Of a stretch of DNA of 64,000 nucleotides, positions 18,956 through 27,103 are shown piece after piece. The stretch's first letter is position 1; the number at the start of each line of letters is the position of its first letter. Made by a program: the position numbers and the translations under genes. The notes beneath the pieces were generated by a model, which did no database searches, was not told the origin of the DNA, and worked only from the letters and a program-made list of their open reading frames with translations. The stretch lies in contig NZ_LPXO01000004.1 of NCBI RefSeq assembly GCF_001482405.1, positions 248,001-312,000 on the forward strand. The letters are read 5' to 3'. The DNA is from Pseudoponticoccus marisrubri (GTDB lineage Bacteria > Pseudomonadota > Alphaproteobacteria > Rhodobacterales > Rhodobacteraceae).

Positions 18956-19756
18956 TCAGAGTTCATAGCGCAGCACGAGCCCGTCATGGGCCGGCACGAT
19001 GTGATCCGGTGTCTCGGCGGCCACGGTCGCGTAGTCGAGGTCGATATGCATGTTGGTCAGCACCGCGCGGCGCGGCGCGGCGCGGGCGATCCAGTCCAGT
19101 GCAAGGTCCAGATGCGCGTGGGTCGGGTGCGGCGTGCGGCGCAGCGCGTCGAGGATCCAGCAGTCCAGCCCCTGCAGGTGCTGCCAGGCGTCCTCGGGCA
19201 TCTGCGCCACGTCGGGCAGGTAGGCGAGGTCGGCGATGCGGAATCCCAGCGCATCGATGGCGCCGTGATTGACCCGGAAGGGCGTGAAGGGGATGGCGCC
19301 GCCGGGGCCCGTGATCTCGAAGGGGCCGTCGATCGTGTGCAGGTTCAGGATCGGCGGGTAGGGCGAACCCTCGGGCTGGACGAAGGCATAGCCGAAGCGC
19401 GAGAGCAGGTCGGACTGGGTGTCGCCATCGGCCCAGACATCCAGCCGCTGGCGCGTGTTGAAGACGATCTGGCGCAGGTCGTCCAGCCCGTGCAGGTGGT
19501 CGGCATGGGCATGGGTCCAGACCACCGCGTCGAGCCGGCCGATCCCGGCATCGAGCAGCTGCGCGCGCATGTCGGGCGAGGTGTCGATCAGCACGCTTGT
19601 CGTGCCCTCGGTGCTTTCGCGTTCGACCAGCAGGGAACAGCGCCGGCGGCGGTTCTTGGGGTTGTCCGGGTCGCACTCGCCCCAATGGCCGCCGAGGCGC
19701 GGCACGCCGCCGGAGGAGCCGCAGCCGAGGATCGTGAAACGCAGCTCGGAGTTCAT
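18956..19756 (-). CDS. MBL-fold metallohydrolase (PhnP / phosphoribosyl cyclic phosphodiesterase-like)
   Basis: 266 aa. Metal-binding motif THAHADHLHGLDDL (H-x-H-x-D-H) follows an Asp in LIDTSPDMR. The N-terminus FTILGCGSSGGVPRLGGHWG and a Cys-rich NRRRRCSLLVE resemble PhnP-type enzymes. The C-terminal His motifs are LTNMHIDLDY and HIVPAHDGL. It acts in the cytoplasm, probably as a phosphodiesterase. Its ATG overlaps the tatD stop as ATGA, so the pair is translationally coupled; tatD-MBL pairs are common in alphaproteobacteria. Confidence 0.9.
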   Translation of the reverse strand: MNSELRFTILGCGSSGGVPRLGGHWGECDPDNPKNRRRRCSLLVERESTEGTTSVLIDTSPDMRAQLLDAGIGRLDAVVWTHAHADHLHGLDDLRQIVFNTRQRLDVWADGDTQSDLLSRFGYAFVQPEGSPYPPILNLHTIDGPFEITGPGGAIPFTPFRVNHGAIDALGFRIADLAYLPDVAQMPEDAWQHLQGLDCWILDALRRTPHPTHAHLDLALDWIARAAPRRAVLTNMHIDLDYATVAAETPDHIVPAHDGLVLRYEL

Positions 19757-20556
19757 GCGGCAGGTGTCCATTGCGCGGCCTTGGTGAAGAGCCGGTCGAA
19801 ATTGGCCTCGGTCGCGTCGGCGAACTCGGCCTGCGACAGGCCGAAGATCTCGGCCCCCTTGGCGGCGGTATGCACCACGTAGGAGGGTTCGTTGCGCTTG
19901 CCGCGATAGGGCGGCGGGGCGAGATAGGGGCTGTCGGTCTCGACGAGGATGCGGTCGAGCGGGGCGGCGGCGAAGATCTCGCGCAGCGCGTGCGATTTCG
20001 GGAAGGCGGCGATGCCCGACATGGACAGGTAGAAGCCCAGGTCCAGCGCGGCGCGGGCCAGCCCGGCCCCGGAGGAGAAGCAATGCATGACGCAGGTATA
20101 GGGCCCGGCGCGGTAGCCCTCGGTCAGGATGCGGGCCATGTCCTCGTCCGCGTCGCGGGCATGGATGATCAGCGGCAGGCCGGTCTCCTGCGCCGCCTCG
20201 ATATGGGTGCGCAGCGAGCGTTGCTGCACCTCCGCGCTGTCGGCGGTGTAATGGTAGTCCAGCCCGGTCTCGCCGATGCCGACCATCTTGGGGTGGCGGG
20301 CGAGCGCGACCAGCGCGTCGGTGGTGGCCAGCGGCTCATCGGCGGCGCTCATCGGGTGGGTGCCGGCGGCGTAGAAGACCGGGTCATGCGCCTCGGCGAT
20401 GGCGCGAACCTGCGGCTCCTGCCGCAGCCGGGTGCAGATCGTCACCATGCGGTGCACGCCGGCCTCGACCGCGCGGGCGATCACCTCGGCGCGGGTCTCG
20501 TCGAAATCCGGGAAGTCGAGGTGGCAATGGCTGTCGGTGATGGGGCTGTGGGACAT
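19753..20556 (-). CDS. tatD: TatD family metal-dependent deoxyribonuclease
   Basis: 267 aa TIM-barrel hydrolase. Metal ligands appear in ITDSHCHLDF (H-x-H), IGETGLDYHY (Glu), LIIHARDA (His), VMHCFSS (His) and LVETDSPYLAP (Asp). Members cleave DNA 3'-5' and serve in repair or quality control. The ATG at 20556 is preceded by AAGGAGG, so the 17 codons open upstream are not used. It overlaps the downstream MBL gene by four bases. Confidence 0.95.
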   Translation of the reverse strand: MSHSPITDSHCHLDFPDFDETRAEVIARAVEAGVHRMVTICTRLRQEPQVRAIAEAHDPVFYAAGTHPMSAADEPLATTDALVALARHPKMVGIGETGLDYHYTADSAEVQQRSLRTHIEAAQETGLPLIIHARDADEDMARILTEGYRAGPYTCVMHCFSSGAGLARAALDLGFYLSMSGIAAFPKSHALREIFAAAPLDRILVETDSPYLAPPPYRGKRNEPSYVVHTAAKGAEIFGLSQAEFADATEANFDRLFTKAAQWTPAA

Positions 20557-20620
20557 GTCGCCTCCTTTGCTGGGAGGTATAGGGATGGTGTGGCGGGGGT
20601 CAAGCAACTGGCCCGGCGGC

Positions 20621-22177
20621 TCAGCGGACGCGGACCTGCACCTGCAGGGTCAGTGCGCGCAGGTCCAGCCCGGCGGGAGCGGCGGGAAAGCGAGCCTCGC
20701 GGAGCTGTGCCAGCGCCTGCGCGTCGAGCGCGGGATTGCCCGAAGAACGCACGATTTCGGCCCGGGCGAGGCTGCCGCTGGCCGAGACGGTCAGGCGCAG
20801 CAGGATCGGCCGGTCGGCGCTGCTGGCGCGCCGGAGGCGCAGGGCGGATTGCACGGCGCCGATGATGTCCCGCGCCCAGCGATCCTGCGCGCCGGGATCG
20901 ACCGGTGCGGTCGTGGCGGCCGGCGCGGGGCGGCGCGCGGCGGGGGTGGGGGCCAGGCCTTCGGGTCGCAAGCGCGGGCGCAGCGAGGCGGTGGGCGCGT
21001 AAGGCGAGAGCGAGCGGTCGGTCGGGCGCGCACGGGGCCGCAGCGAATGCAGCGGGGGCAGCACGCTGTCCGGCATCGTGGTCAGGAAGGCGCGGGACAG
21101 GGCGACCGGCGCGCCGCGGAGGCTGCGCGTGCGCTGCGGGCGGGTCGCGGGCGCTTGGTCGATCTCGGGCAACGCGTCGGCGCGCGCGGCGGGTGGTGCC
21201 GGGCGCTGGAGGGCTGTGCGGCGCGGCGCGGGATCTGTTTTCGGGAGCGACGTTATGGCGCTACCAATGCCGGGCGCGGAGAATTGCCCGGGCACTGTCG
21301 TTTGGTCGGGGCGTTGCAGCGTGACGGTGTCGGGCTGCGGTGCCGTGACCGGGTCGGCGGGCTGTCCGGGCCGCTCCGGGCGCGCCCGTGCGACCGACCT
21401 GTCCGGTGTGGTCTGCAGGGACGGCGCGCGGTCCTGCCCGGCCGTGAAGGCCGGGGCGCCGGGCGCGGCGGCGCGCACGCCTTCGGGTGCGGGCAGGCGG
21501 TTCGTCGCTGCGGGAGAATGGTCGGGCCCGGGCGCGGTCATCGCGGCCGGTGACTGGCGGTCCGGTGGGGACGCGCCATGCGGGGCCGCGGTGATGTCGC
21601 GCGTGTCGGAGGGGGCAGGCGGGTCCGGCTGGCGCGGCGTGTCATCCTCGATCCCGTCCGGGGCGGGCAGAGCTGCGTCGCGCCGGTAGGGCCTGTCGGG
21701 CGATGGCAGTGCAAGCGCCGTCGGGCGGGCCGGGCGCGCGGCGGGGCGGGACAAGGCCTGCGGGAGGCGCGCGCCGGAGGACGGGGCCGGGGCAGAAAGG
21801 CCGGAGGGCGCGCGGACGGTCACGCTCGGGCTGGGCGTCGTGGCGTTGATCCCCTGCGGCAGGGCGGGGGAGCTGGTGTCCGGCCGGGCCAGTGCCTCGC
21901 TTCGATGCGCGCGCTGGTGGCGGCGCTCGGCCCCGGGGCGCCTTGGCGCAGGATCGGCCGACAGGGGCGCCGGCGCGGCCGGGGCCGGGCCGGTCTGCGG
22001 GCTGCTTTGCCAGCGTGCCACGAGATCCTGCAGGCTGGCATCCGGCGGGCGCAGCGCCACCGGGGTGGCGCGCTCCGGCGGGGCGGGTTGCGGCGTGGGC
22101 AGGGGCAGCATGGCCAGCAGGGCCAGGTGCACGCCTCCGGCCAGCGCGAGGAAGAAACTGCCCTCGAGCAGTCTCAT
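20621..22177 (-). CDS. tonB: TonB family energy-transducing protein
   Basis: 518 aa, much longer than classical TonB. A single N-terminal membrane anchor (FFLALAGGVHLALLAMLPL, about 7-25) is followed by a very long Pro/Ala/Arg-rich periplasmic spacer (about 30-430). The C-terminal TonB domain is about 435-518 (WARDIIGAVQSALRLRR, VSASGSLARAEIVRSSGNPA, LDLRALTLQVQVRVR). TonB carries proton-motive energy from ExbBD to outer-membrane receptors. It overlaps exbD as ATGA. No receptor gene lies in the window. Confidence 0.88.
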   Translation of the reverse strand: MRLLEGSFFLALAGGVHLALLAMLPLPTPQPAPPERATPVALRPPDASLQDLVARWQSSPQTGPAPAAPAPLSADPAPRRPGAERRHQRAHRSEALARPDTSSPALPQGINATTPSPSVTVRAPSGLSAPAPSSGARLPQALSRPAARPARPTALALPSPDRPYRRDAALPAPDGIEDDTPRQPDPPAPSDTRDITAAPHGASPPDRQSPAAMTAPGPDHSPAATNRLPAPEGVRAAAPGAPAFTAGQDRAPSLQTTPDRSVARARPERPGQPADPVTAPQPDTVTLQRPDQTTVPGQFSAPGIGSAITSLPKTDPAPRRTALQRPAPPAARADALPEIDQAPATRPQRTRSLRGAPVALSRAFLTTMPDSVLPPLHSLRPRARPTDRSLSPYAPTASLRPRLRPEGLAPTPAARRPAPAATTAPVDPGAQDRWARDIIGAVQSALRLRRASSADRPILLRLTVSASGSLARAEIVRSSGNPALDAQALAQLREARFPAAPAGLDLRALTLQVQVRVR

Positions 22178-22575
22178 GGCCGCCGCTCCAGCGAGATCAG
22201 CGCGACCTCCTGCGCGCCCGCGGCCGCCAGCCGGGCAAGCACTTGCGCCAGCAATGCGGCCTCGGCCCGCGCGTCGGCCTGCAGGCGGACCGGACCGGCG
22301 GCCACGGCGGCGGTCAGCGCTTCCTCTCCGCGGGTGGTACCGAAGGCCAGCGCGCCGTCACGCGACAGGTAGAGCGCGGCGCCTTCGGGCGCGACGCGGC
22401 CTTCCTCGGTATCGGGCAGGGCGAGGCTGAACGGGTCCGGCGGGGCCAGCCGCGCGGTCATCACGAAGAAGATCAGGAGCAGGAGCGCGACGTTGATCAT
22501 CGGCACGACCGGCTCGGTGATCGAAGGGCGCCGTGCGGGCGGCAAGACGCGCCAGCGGGCCTGCGACGCGCGCAT
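22174..22575 (-). CDS. exbD: ExbD/TolR family biopolymer transport protein (second exbD)
   Basis: 133 aa. One membrane helix (PVVPMINVALLLLIFFVMTA, about 23-42) and a periplasmic domain. At the position where most ExbD/TolR proteins have the proton-relay Asp (as in the neighbouring copy, TPMIDVVFLLLVFF), this protein has PMINVALLLLIFF, i.e. Asn. It may therefore be structural rather than proton-conducting. It is the third gene of exbB-exbD-exbD-tonB, three bases after the previous stop. Confidence 0.9.
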   Translation of the reverse strand: MRASQARWRVLPPARRPSITEPVVPMINVALLLLIFFVMTARLAPPDPFSLALPDTEEGRVAPEGAALYLSRDGALAFGTTRGEEALTAAVAAGPVRLQADARAEAALLAQVLARLAAAGAQEVALISLERRP

Positions 22576-22578
22576 GGC

Positions 22579-22956
22579 CTATTCCACCAGCGCGATCCGG
22601 GTCAGCCCGGCCGCGCTGAGCAGGTCGATCACGTCGGAGAGGCGCTGCACGTCGGCCCCGTCGCGGGCGCGCAGCACGACGATGTCGCGGTTGTCCCGCA
22701 TCAGCTCGGCCAGCGCGGCGGGCAGGTCGGTGACCGGGCGCCCGTTCAGCTGCAGGCTGTCGGGGCCGATCTCGACCAGCCGGGGCGGTCCGCGATAATC
22801 AGACGCGCTGCCGGCCTCGGGCAGGGTCAGCGGCTGGGACAGGGGCAGGCCGAAGCGGGCGGCCAGCATGAAGAAGACCAGCAGCAGGAAGACCACGTCG
22901 ATCATCGGCGTCAGCGAGGGGCGCCGGCGGCGCGGGCTGGCGGGCAGGTCCAGCAT
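22579..22956 (-). CDS. exbD: ExbD/TolR family biopolymer transport protein (first exbD)
   Basis: 125 aa. Basic cytoplasmic N-terminus (PASPRRRRPS), then the helix LTPMIDVVFLLLVFFMLAAR with the conserved proton-relay Asp, then a periplasmic domain (DIVVLRARDGADVQRLSDVI). It works with ExbB as the proton-driven motor for TonB. The start at 22956 overlaps the exbB stop (TGATG). Confidence 0.93.
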   Translation of the reverse strand: MLDLPASPRRRRPSLTPMIDVVFLLLVFFMLAARFGLPLSQPLTLPEAGSASDYRGPPRLVEIGPDSLQLNGRPVTDLPAALAELMRDNRDIVVLRARDGADVQRLSDVIDLLSAAGLTRIALVE

Positions 22957-23603
22957 CACGCGGCGTCCAGCCCGGCGCTCTGGGCGCGGGCCACGGGCGC
23001 GGTAAAGACCTGTGCGGCGAGATCCTCGAGGTCGTGACCCAGCGCCTCGGCCACCCCGTCGAAGGCGGTCAGCGCGATCGAGGCGGGGATCGCCACACCC
23101 ATGCCCGCGGCGGTGGTCAGCAGCGCCTCCCAGATGCCGCCGGCCAGGGCCGAGGCCTCGGCCCGATTGCCGGTGGCCTGCAGCGCCTGGAAGGCGTCGA
23201 TCATGCCCAGCACGGTGCCCAGCAGGCCCAGCAGCGGCGCGATGGTGACGATCAGTTCCAGCGCGCGCAGCCCCTCGCGGGTCTGCAGCACTGCAGCGCG
23301 GGCGTGGCGGGCGGTCTCTTCGCGCGCCTCCTCGTCGCCCAGCGACATGCGGGCCTGCATGGTGTTGAGCAACACGTGGGCGCGCAGGCTGCGCGTGCCG
23401 AGCGACAGCTCGGACATGGCCTGGGTGGGCTGGCCCGCGACCCAGTGGGACAGCGCGATCTCGACCTGGCGCCGGCGCCAGACCCCGTGCCGGACCAGCC
23501 GCCACAGCTTCCACAGGATCAGTGCCAGTGTCAGGACCGACAGCGCCGCGATGGCCCAGAGCGCCGGGCCGCCACGGTTCAGGAACTCGGGTATCTCGCT
23601 CAA
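22956..23603 (-). CDS. exbB: MotA/TolQ/ExbB proton channel family protein
   Basis: 215 aa. Three helices: GPALWAIAALSVLTLALILW, the channel helix after REGLRALELIVTIAPLLGLL, and IWEALLTTAAGMGVAIPASI. The G-L-L-G-T-V-x-G-M-I-D-A-F motif (LLGLLGTVLGMIDAF) is diagnostic. ExbB pentamers surround ExbD and conduct protons to energise TonB. It is the first gene of the four-gene unit; its upstream spacer contains ccatgatttatgg (23749-23761), a possible operator half-dyad. Confidence 0.94.
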   Translation of the reverse strand: MSEIPEFLNRGGPALWAIAALSVLTLALILWKLWRLVRHGVWRRRQVEIALSHWVAGQPTQAMSELSLGTRSLRAHVLLNTMQARMSLGDEEAREETARHARAAVLQTREGLRALELIVTIAPLLGLLGTVLGMIDAFQALQATGNRAEASALAGGIWEALLTTAAGMGVAIPASIALTAFDGVAEALGHDLEDLAAQVFTAPVARAQSAGLDAA

Positions 23604-23778
23604 AAGGGTTCCTCCGCGACGATCCTTTGTCGTGAAAGGTGAGGGTGCGGGGGCGCCACGTCAATGTCTCAGGTCGGGAGATCTTCCCGAAATCGGACGC
23701 ATTGCGGGTATCCAGTCGGGGCGGGTGGGCCAGCCTTTGTGCCGGTTTCCATGATTTATGGAGATTTTTCAGTAAATT

Positions 23779-23866
23779 GCCGGAAGCCGGCTTTCCGGCG
23801 GCACCGCTGTCATGCGGAGCCCGCCTTGCGGCGGGCGCCGGATCTCTCGCCCACCGCCTCTGGCGG
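23779..23866. repeat. Cluster of three hairpins in the exbB / fadJ spacer
   Basis: Hairpins lie at 23779-23799 (GCCGGAA arms), 23820-23835 (CCCGCC-TTGC-GGCGGG) and 23854-23866 (CCGCC-TCT-GGCGG). The spacer from 23604 to 23962 has no gene I can support; it holds the exbB promoter region, these hairpins and the fadJ terminator. Confidence 0.6.
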
Positions 23867-23924
23867 CAGGCTCGCAGCCCCGTGGCCGGCGTGACGCGCC
23901 GGACAAATGGCGCGCATGTGGGGT

Positions 23925-23959
23925 GTGGCGGTCCCGGGGGCGGCCCCCGGGACCGCCAC
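23925..23959 (-). terminator. Strong hairpin ending the fad operon
   Basis: A perfect 16-bp GC-rich stem (GTGGCGGTCCCGGGGG and its complement) with a CGG loop lies three bases after the fadJ stop. It lacks a T-run, so it may act as a transcript-end stabiliser or Rho-assisted terminator. Confidence 0.75.
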
Positions 23960-23962
23960 GGG

Positions 23963-26161
23963 TCAGGCCGCGTCCTGCGCGCCCGGGGCGAAGCGGCGGT
24001 AGAAGCTTTGCGTCTTCGCCGCCATGTCGCGTAGCAGGTCGGGGCAGGCGAAGCGCGGGCCGTAGCGCTCGGCCAGCTGGTCGCAGCGCTCGGCCGCGTA
24101 GGGCGTGCCGATCATGTCGAGCCAGGACAGCGGGCCGCCCGACCACGGCGCGAAACCCCAGCCGAGGATCGCGCCGACATCGCCCTCGCGGATATCCATC
24201 AGCACGCCCTCTTCCAGCGCGCGCACGGCCTCGAGGCTTTGCACGAAGAGCAGGCGGTGCTGCACATCCGTCAGATCGGGCTGCGCCTCGGCCTGCGGGT
24301 AGCGGTCCTTGACCACCTGGGACAAGCCCTGCCGCTTGCCCTTGTCGTCATAGTCGTAGAAGCCCGCGCTGGCCTTGCGGCCCAGCCGGCCCTGCTCTTC
24401 CATCCAGAAGATCACCTCGTCCACGTCGCCATCGGGATAGGCCTCGCCCATGGCCGCGCGGGTGGCGCGGGCGATGCGCGCGCCGAGGTCGATCGAGGTC
24501 TCGTCCACCAGCTGCAGCGGGCCCAGCGGCATGCCGACCATCTTGGCGGCGTTCTCGATCAGGGCCGGGCTGACCCCCTCGGCGACCATGCGGATGCCTT
24601 CGTTGATGTAAGGGATGATGCAGCGGTTGGCGTAGAAGAACCGCGCGTCATTGACCACGATCGGCGTCTTGCGGATTTGGCGCACGAAATCCAGCGCCTT
24701 GGCCACGGCCCGGTCGCCGGTCTGCTTGCCGCGGATGATCTCGACCAGCATCATCTTCTCGACGGGCGAGAAGAAGTGGATGCCGATGAACTGCTCGGCA
24801 TTCTTGGAGGCCTTGGCCAGCTCGGTGATCGGCAGGGTCGAGGTGTTGGTGGCAAAGATCGTGTCGGCATCGGTGACCGCGTCGACCTGGGCGGTGACCT
24901 CGGCCTTGATCGCGGGATCCTCGAACACCGCCTCGACGATCAGGTCGCAGCCCTTCAGCGCGGCATAGTCGGTGCTGGGCGTGATCCGCGCCAGCATGGC
25001 GTCGGCGGCCTCCTGCGTGGTCTTCTTGCGCGCGACGCCCTTGGCGGCGTAGTCGGCCGCATGTGCCTTGCCCTTCTCGGCGGCGGCCATCTCGCGGTCG
25101 AGCAGCACGACCTCGATCCCGGCCTGCGCCGAGACCAGCGCGATGCCCGCGCCCATCATGCCGGCGCCCAGCACGCCGATTTTGCGCACCTTCTGGTCGG
25201 GCATGTCGGGGCGGTTGGCGCCCTTCTCCAACGCCTCCTTGTTGATGAAGAGCGACCGGATCATCGCCGACGAGGAGGGGTTGACCAGAACGCTGGTGAA
25301 CCAGCGCGCCTCGATCTTGAGCGCGGTGTCGAAGGGCACCAGCGCGCCCTCGTAGACCGCGCTGAGCAGCGCCTTGGCGGCCGGGTAGACGCCCTTGGTC
25401 TTGCCGTTCACCATGGCCGAGGCTCCGACGAAGGTCATGAAACCGGCGGGGTGATAGGGCGCGCCGCCGGGCATCTTGTAGCCCTTCTGGTCCCAGGGTT
25501 TCACGAGATCCGCGTCCTTGGCCTCCAGCACCCAGGCCTTGGCCGTCGCCAGCGGGTCGTCGACCACCTCGTCCACGAGGCCGGCGCTCTTGGCCTTTTT
25601 CGGATCGGAGAGCTTGCCCTCGAGCAGGAAGGGCGAGGCCGCCATGGCGCCCATCTTGCGCACCAGCCGGGTGGTGCCGCCGGCGCCGGGGAAGATGCCG
25701 ACCATGATCTCGGGCAGGCCGATCTTGGCCTTGGGCGCATCGGCGACAAAGATCCGGTGCGTGGCCAGCGGCAGTTCCAGACCGATCCCCAGCGCGGTGC
25801 CGGGCAGGGCGCTGGCGATGGGCTTGCCGCCCTTGTTGGTCTTGGGGTCCATGCCGGCGCGCTCGATCTTGCGCAGGAGCCCGTGCACCCGCATGATCCA
25901 GTCGAACACCGCCGCCTCGGGCGCATCGCCGCCGCGTTCCTTGACGGCGGCCAGCTCGTTCAGGTCGGCCCCCGCGGCAAAGGTTTCCTTCCCCGAGGTG
26001 ATCACGATGCCCTTGACCGCGTCATCGGCCAGTGCGGCATCGATCAGCCCGTCCAGCGCCTCGACGCCTTCGGAGCGCAGCACGTTCATCGACTTGCCGT
26101 CGACATTCCAGGTGATGACCGCGACGCCGTCGGCATCGGTCTGGCAGGTGAAATCGGTCAT
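23963..26161 (-). CDS. fadJ: Multifunctional fatty acid oxidation protein (enoyl-CoA hydratase / 3-hydroxyacyl-CoA dehydrogenase)
   Basis: 732 aa, the usual FadB/FadJ size. The N-terminal hydratase (about 1-200) shows AAGADLNEL for the oxyanion hole, GTALGIGLELPLATH and GLPEIMVGIFPGAGGT with the catalytic Glu. The dehydrogenase Rossmann start is IGVLGAGMMGAGIALVSAQA, followed by NTSTLPI and the catalytic HFFSPVEKM. A C-terminal 3HCDH repeat follows. It carries out hydration of enoyl-CoA and oxidation of 3-hydroxyacyl-CoA in beta-oxidation. It is the last gene of the operon and overlaps the previous one as ATGA. Confidence 0.95.
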   Translation of the reverse strand: MTDFTCQTDADGVAVITWNVDGKSMNVLRSEGVEALDGLIDAALADDAVKGIVITSGKETFAAGADLNELAAVKERGGDAPEAAVFDWIMRVHGLLRKIERAGMDPKTNKGGKPIASALPGTALGIGLELPLATHRIFVADAPKAKIGLPEIMVGIFPGAGGTTRLVRKMGAMAASPFLLEGKLSDPKKAKSAGLVDEVVDDPLATAKAWVLEAKDADLVKPWDQKGYKMPGGAPYHPAGFMTFVGASAMVNGKTKGVYPAAKALLSAVYEGALVPFDTALKIEARWFTSVLVNPSSSAMIRSLFINKEALEKGANRPDMPDQKVRKIGVLGAGMMGAGIALVSAQAGIEVVLLDREMAAAEKGKAHAADYAAKGVARKKTTQEAADAMLARITPSTDYAALKGCDLIVEAVFEDPAIKAEVTAQVDAVTDADTIFATNTSTLPITELAKASKNAEQFIGIHFFSPVEKMMLVEIIRGKQTGDRAVAKALDFVRQIRKTPIVVNDARFFYANRCIIPYINEGIRMVAEGVSPALIENAAKMVGMPLGPLQLVDETSIDLGARIARATRAAMGEAYPDGDVDEVIFWMEEQGRLGRKASAGFYDYDDKGKRQGLSQVVKDRYPQAEAQPDLTDVQHRLLFVQSLEAVRALEEGVLMDIREGDVGAILGWGFAPWSGGPLSWLDMIGTPYAAERCDQLAERYGPRFACPDLLRDMAAKTQSFYRRFAPGAQDAA

Positions 26162-26601
26162 GTCTTGGCTCCTTTCAGATAGGGGTGCAGGCCGGTCCAG
26201 TGATGGTGGCCCAAAGCATTGAGAATGGCCGACATCTTCCAGCGCCCGTCGCGATGGTGCAGCAGGGCCGAGGCCGTGTAGGGCGGCACCACGCGCGTGC
26301 CCCGGCGCAGGAGGTCGGTCTTGTAGGTGGCGATGACGGAATTGTCGTCGCAGCGTTCGAAGCCCAGAGGCACGCGCGACACCAGGTCCAGCTGCATCGC
26401 GTCGCGCGCCTCGAGGTAGAGGTGGAAATTCGTCTCGACCGCGGCATCGCTGTCCAGCGTCACTGGCCCGGTCTGCGTGATCAGCGAGAAGGGCAGCAGG
26501 ATGCGGCGCCGCCACCGCGTGATGTCGCCGGTCATGAACGGCTCGGAGATGTCCTCGAGGAACCGCTCGAACGTGGACTGGTCGAAAGGAACCTCGGTCA
26601 T
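26158..26601 (-). CDS. NTF2/SnoaL-like protein of unknown function
   Basis: 147 aa. The pattern is a cone-shaped NTF2-like fold: helices FERFLEDISEPFMTGDITRW, then LPFSLITQTGPVTLDSDAA, then strands SVIATYKTDLLRRGTRVVPP and ASALLHHRDGRWKMSAILNAL. Parts resemble both halves of the protein at 27104. It is placed between the cupin and fadJ genes and overlaps both by four bases, so it is tightly co-translated. A role as a small-ligand binding or lyase-type accessory in acyl-CoA metabolism is only a guess from context. Confidence 0.72.
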   Translation of the reverse strand: MTEVPFDQSTFERFLEDISEPFMTGDITRWRRRILLPFSLITQTGPVTLDSDAAVETNFHLYLEARDAMQLDLVSRVPLGFERCDDNSVIATYKTDLLRRGTRVVPPYTASALLHHRDGRWKMSAILNALGHHHWTGLHPYLKGAKT

Positions 26602-27074
26602 GGGCTGCCCAGCGCGGTGCCGTTGCGGCGGGTGTAGCGCATCTCTCCCCCGGTGACCTCGACCTTCATGTCGAGATCGGAGTACCAGCCGGTCTCGTCC
26701 GGCGTCCGCGTGCCCACCACGACAAAGGCGGCCTCGGTCTCGCCACGGTTGACCAGGTGATGCCCGTTCGCATCGCCCGCCGGGAAGGCGCAGCAATCAC
26801 CGGGGGCGAGCGGCGTCTCGCCCGTGTCGTCGACCAGCGTCGGCTGGCCCGCGGTGACCACCAGGAACTCGTCCTGCCGCTCGTGCCAGTGGCGCAGCGA
26901 GGACATGGCCCCCGGCGCCAGCCGCACGAGGTTGACGCCGAACTGGGTCAGCCCGGCCGCATCGCCCAGCCGCTGCTGGCGCCGTCCGGCCATGGCCGCC
27001 CCGTGCGGCGCGGGGTAGGAGGATCCCGTCCGGATCTCGACGGCCTCGATATCGATCTTCGGCATTTTGGTCAT
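26598..27074 (-). CDS. Cupin domain-containing protein
   Basis: 158 aa. A single beta-barrel cupin: motif one LRHWHERQDEFLVVTAGQPTL provides two His and a Glu, and motif two is DCCAFPAGDANGHHLVNRG. These residues usually bind a divalent metal. The N-terminus KIDIEAVEIRTGSSYPAPHG is typical of a small family often described as cupins linked to sugar or acyl metabolism. The ATG at 27065 (MPKIDIE) is an equally good start. It is 29 bp after the double-NTF2 gene. Confidence 0.85.
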   Translation of the reverse strand: MTKMPKIDIEAVEIRTGSSYPAPHGAAMAGRRQQRLGDAAGLTQFGVNLVRLAPGAMSSLRHWHERQDEFLVVTAGQPTLVDDTGETPLAPGDCCAFPAGDANGHHLVNRGETEAAFVVVGTRTPDETGWYSDLDMKVEVTGGEMRYTRRNGTALGSP

Positions 27075-27103
27075 CCCTTTCCCGTGCTCCCGGCGGCGGG
27101 CCG

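Noticed and set aside
24239-26182. A 647-aa open frame on the plus strand
   Set aside because: It mirrors fadJ, which is supported by clear hydratase and dehydrogenase motifs.
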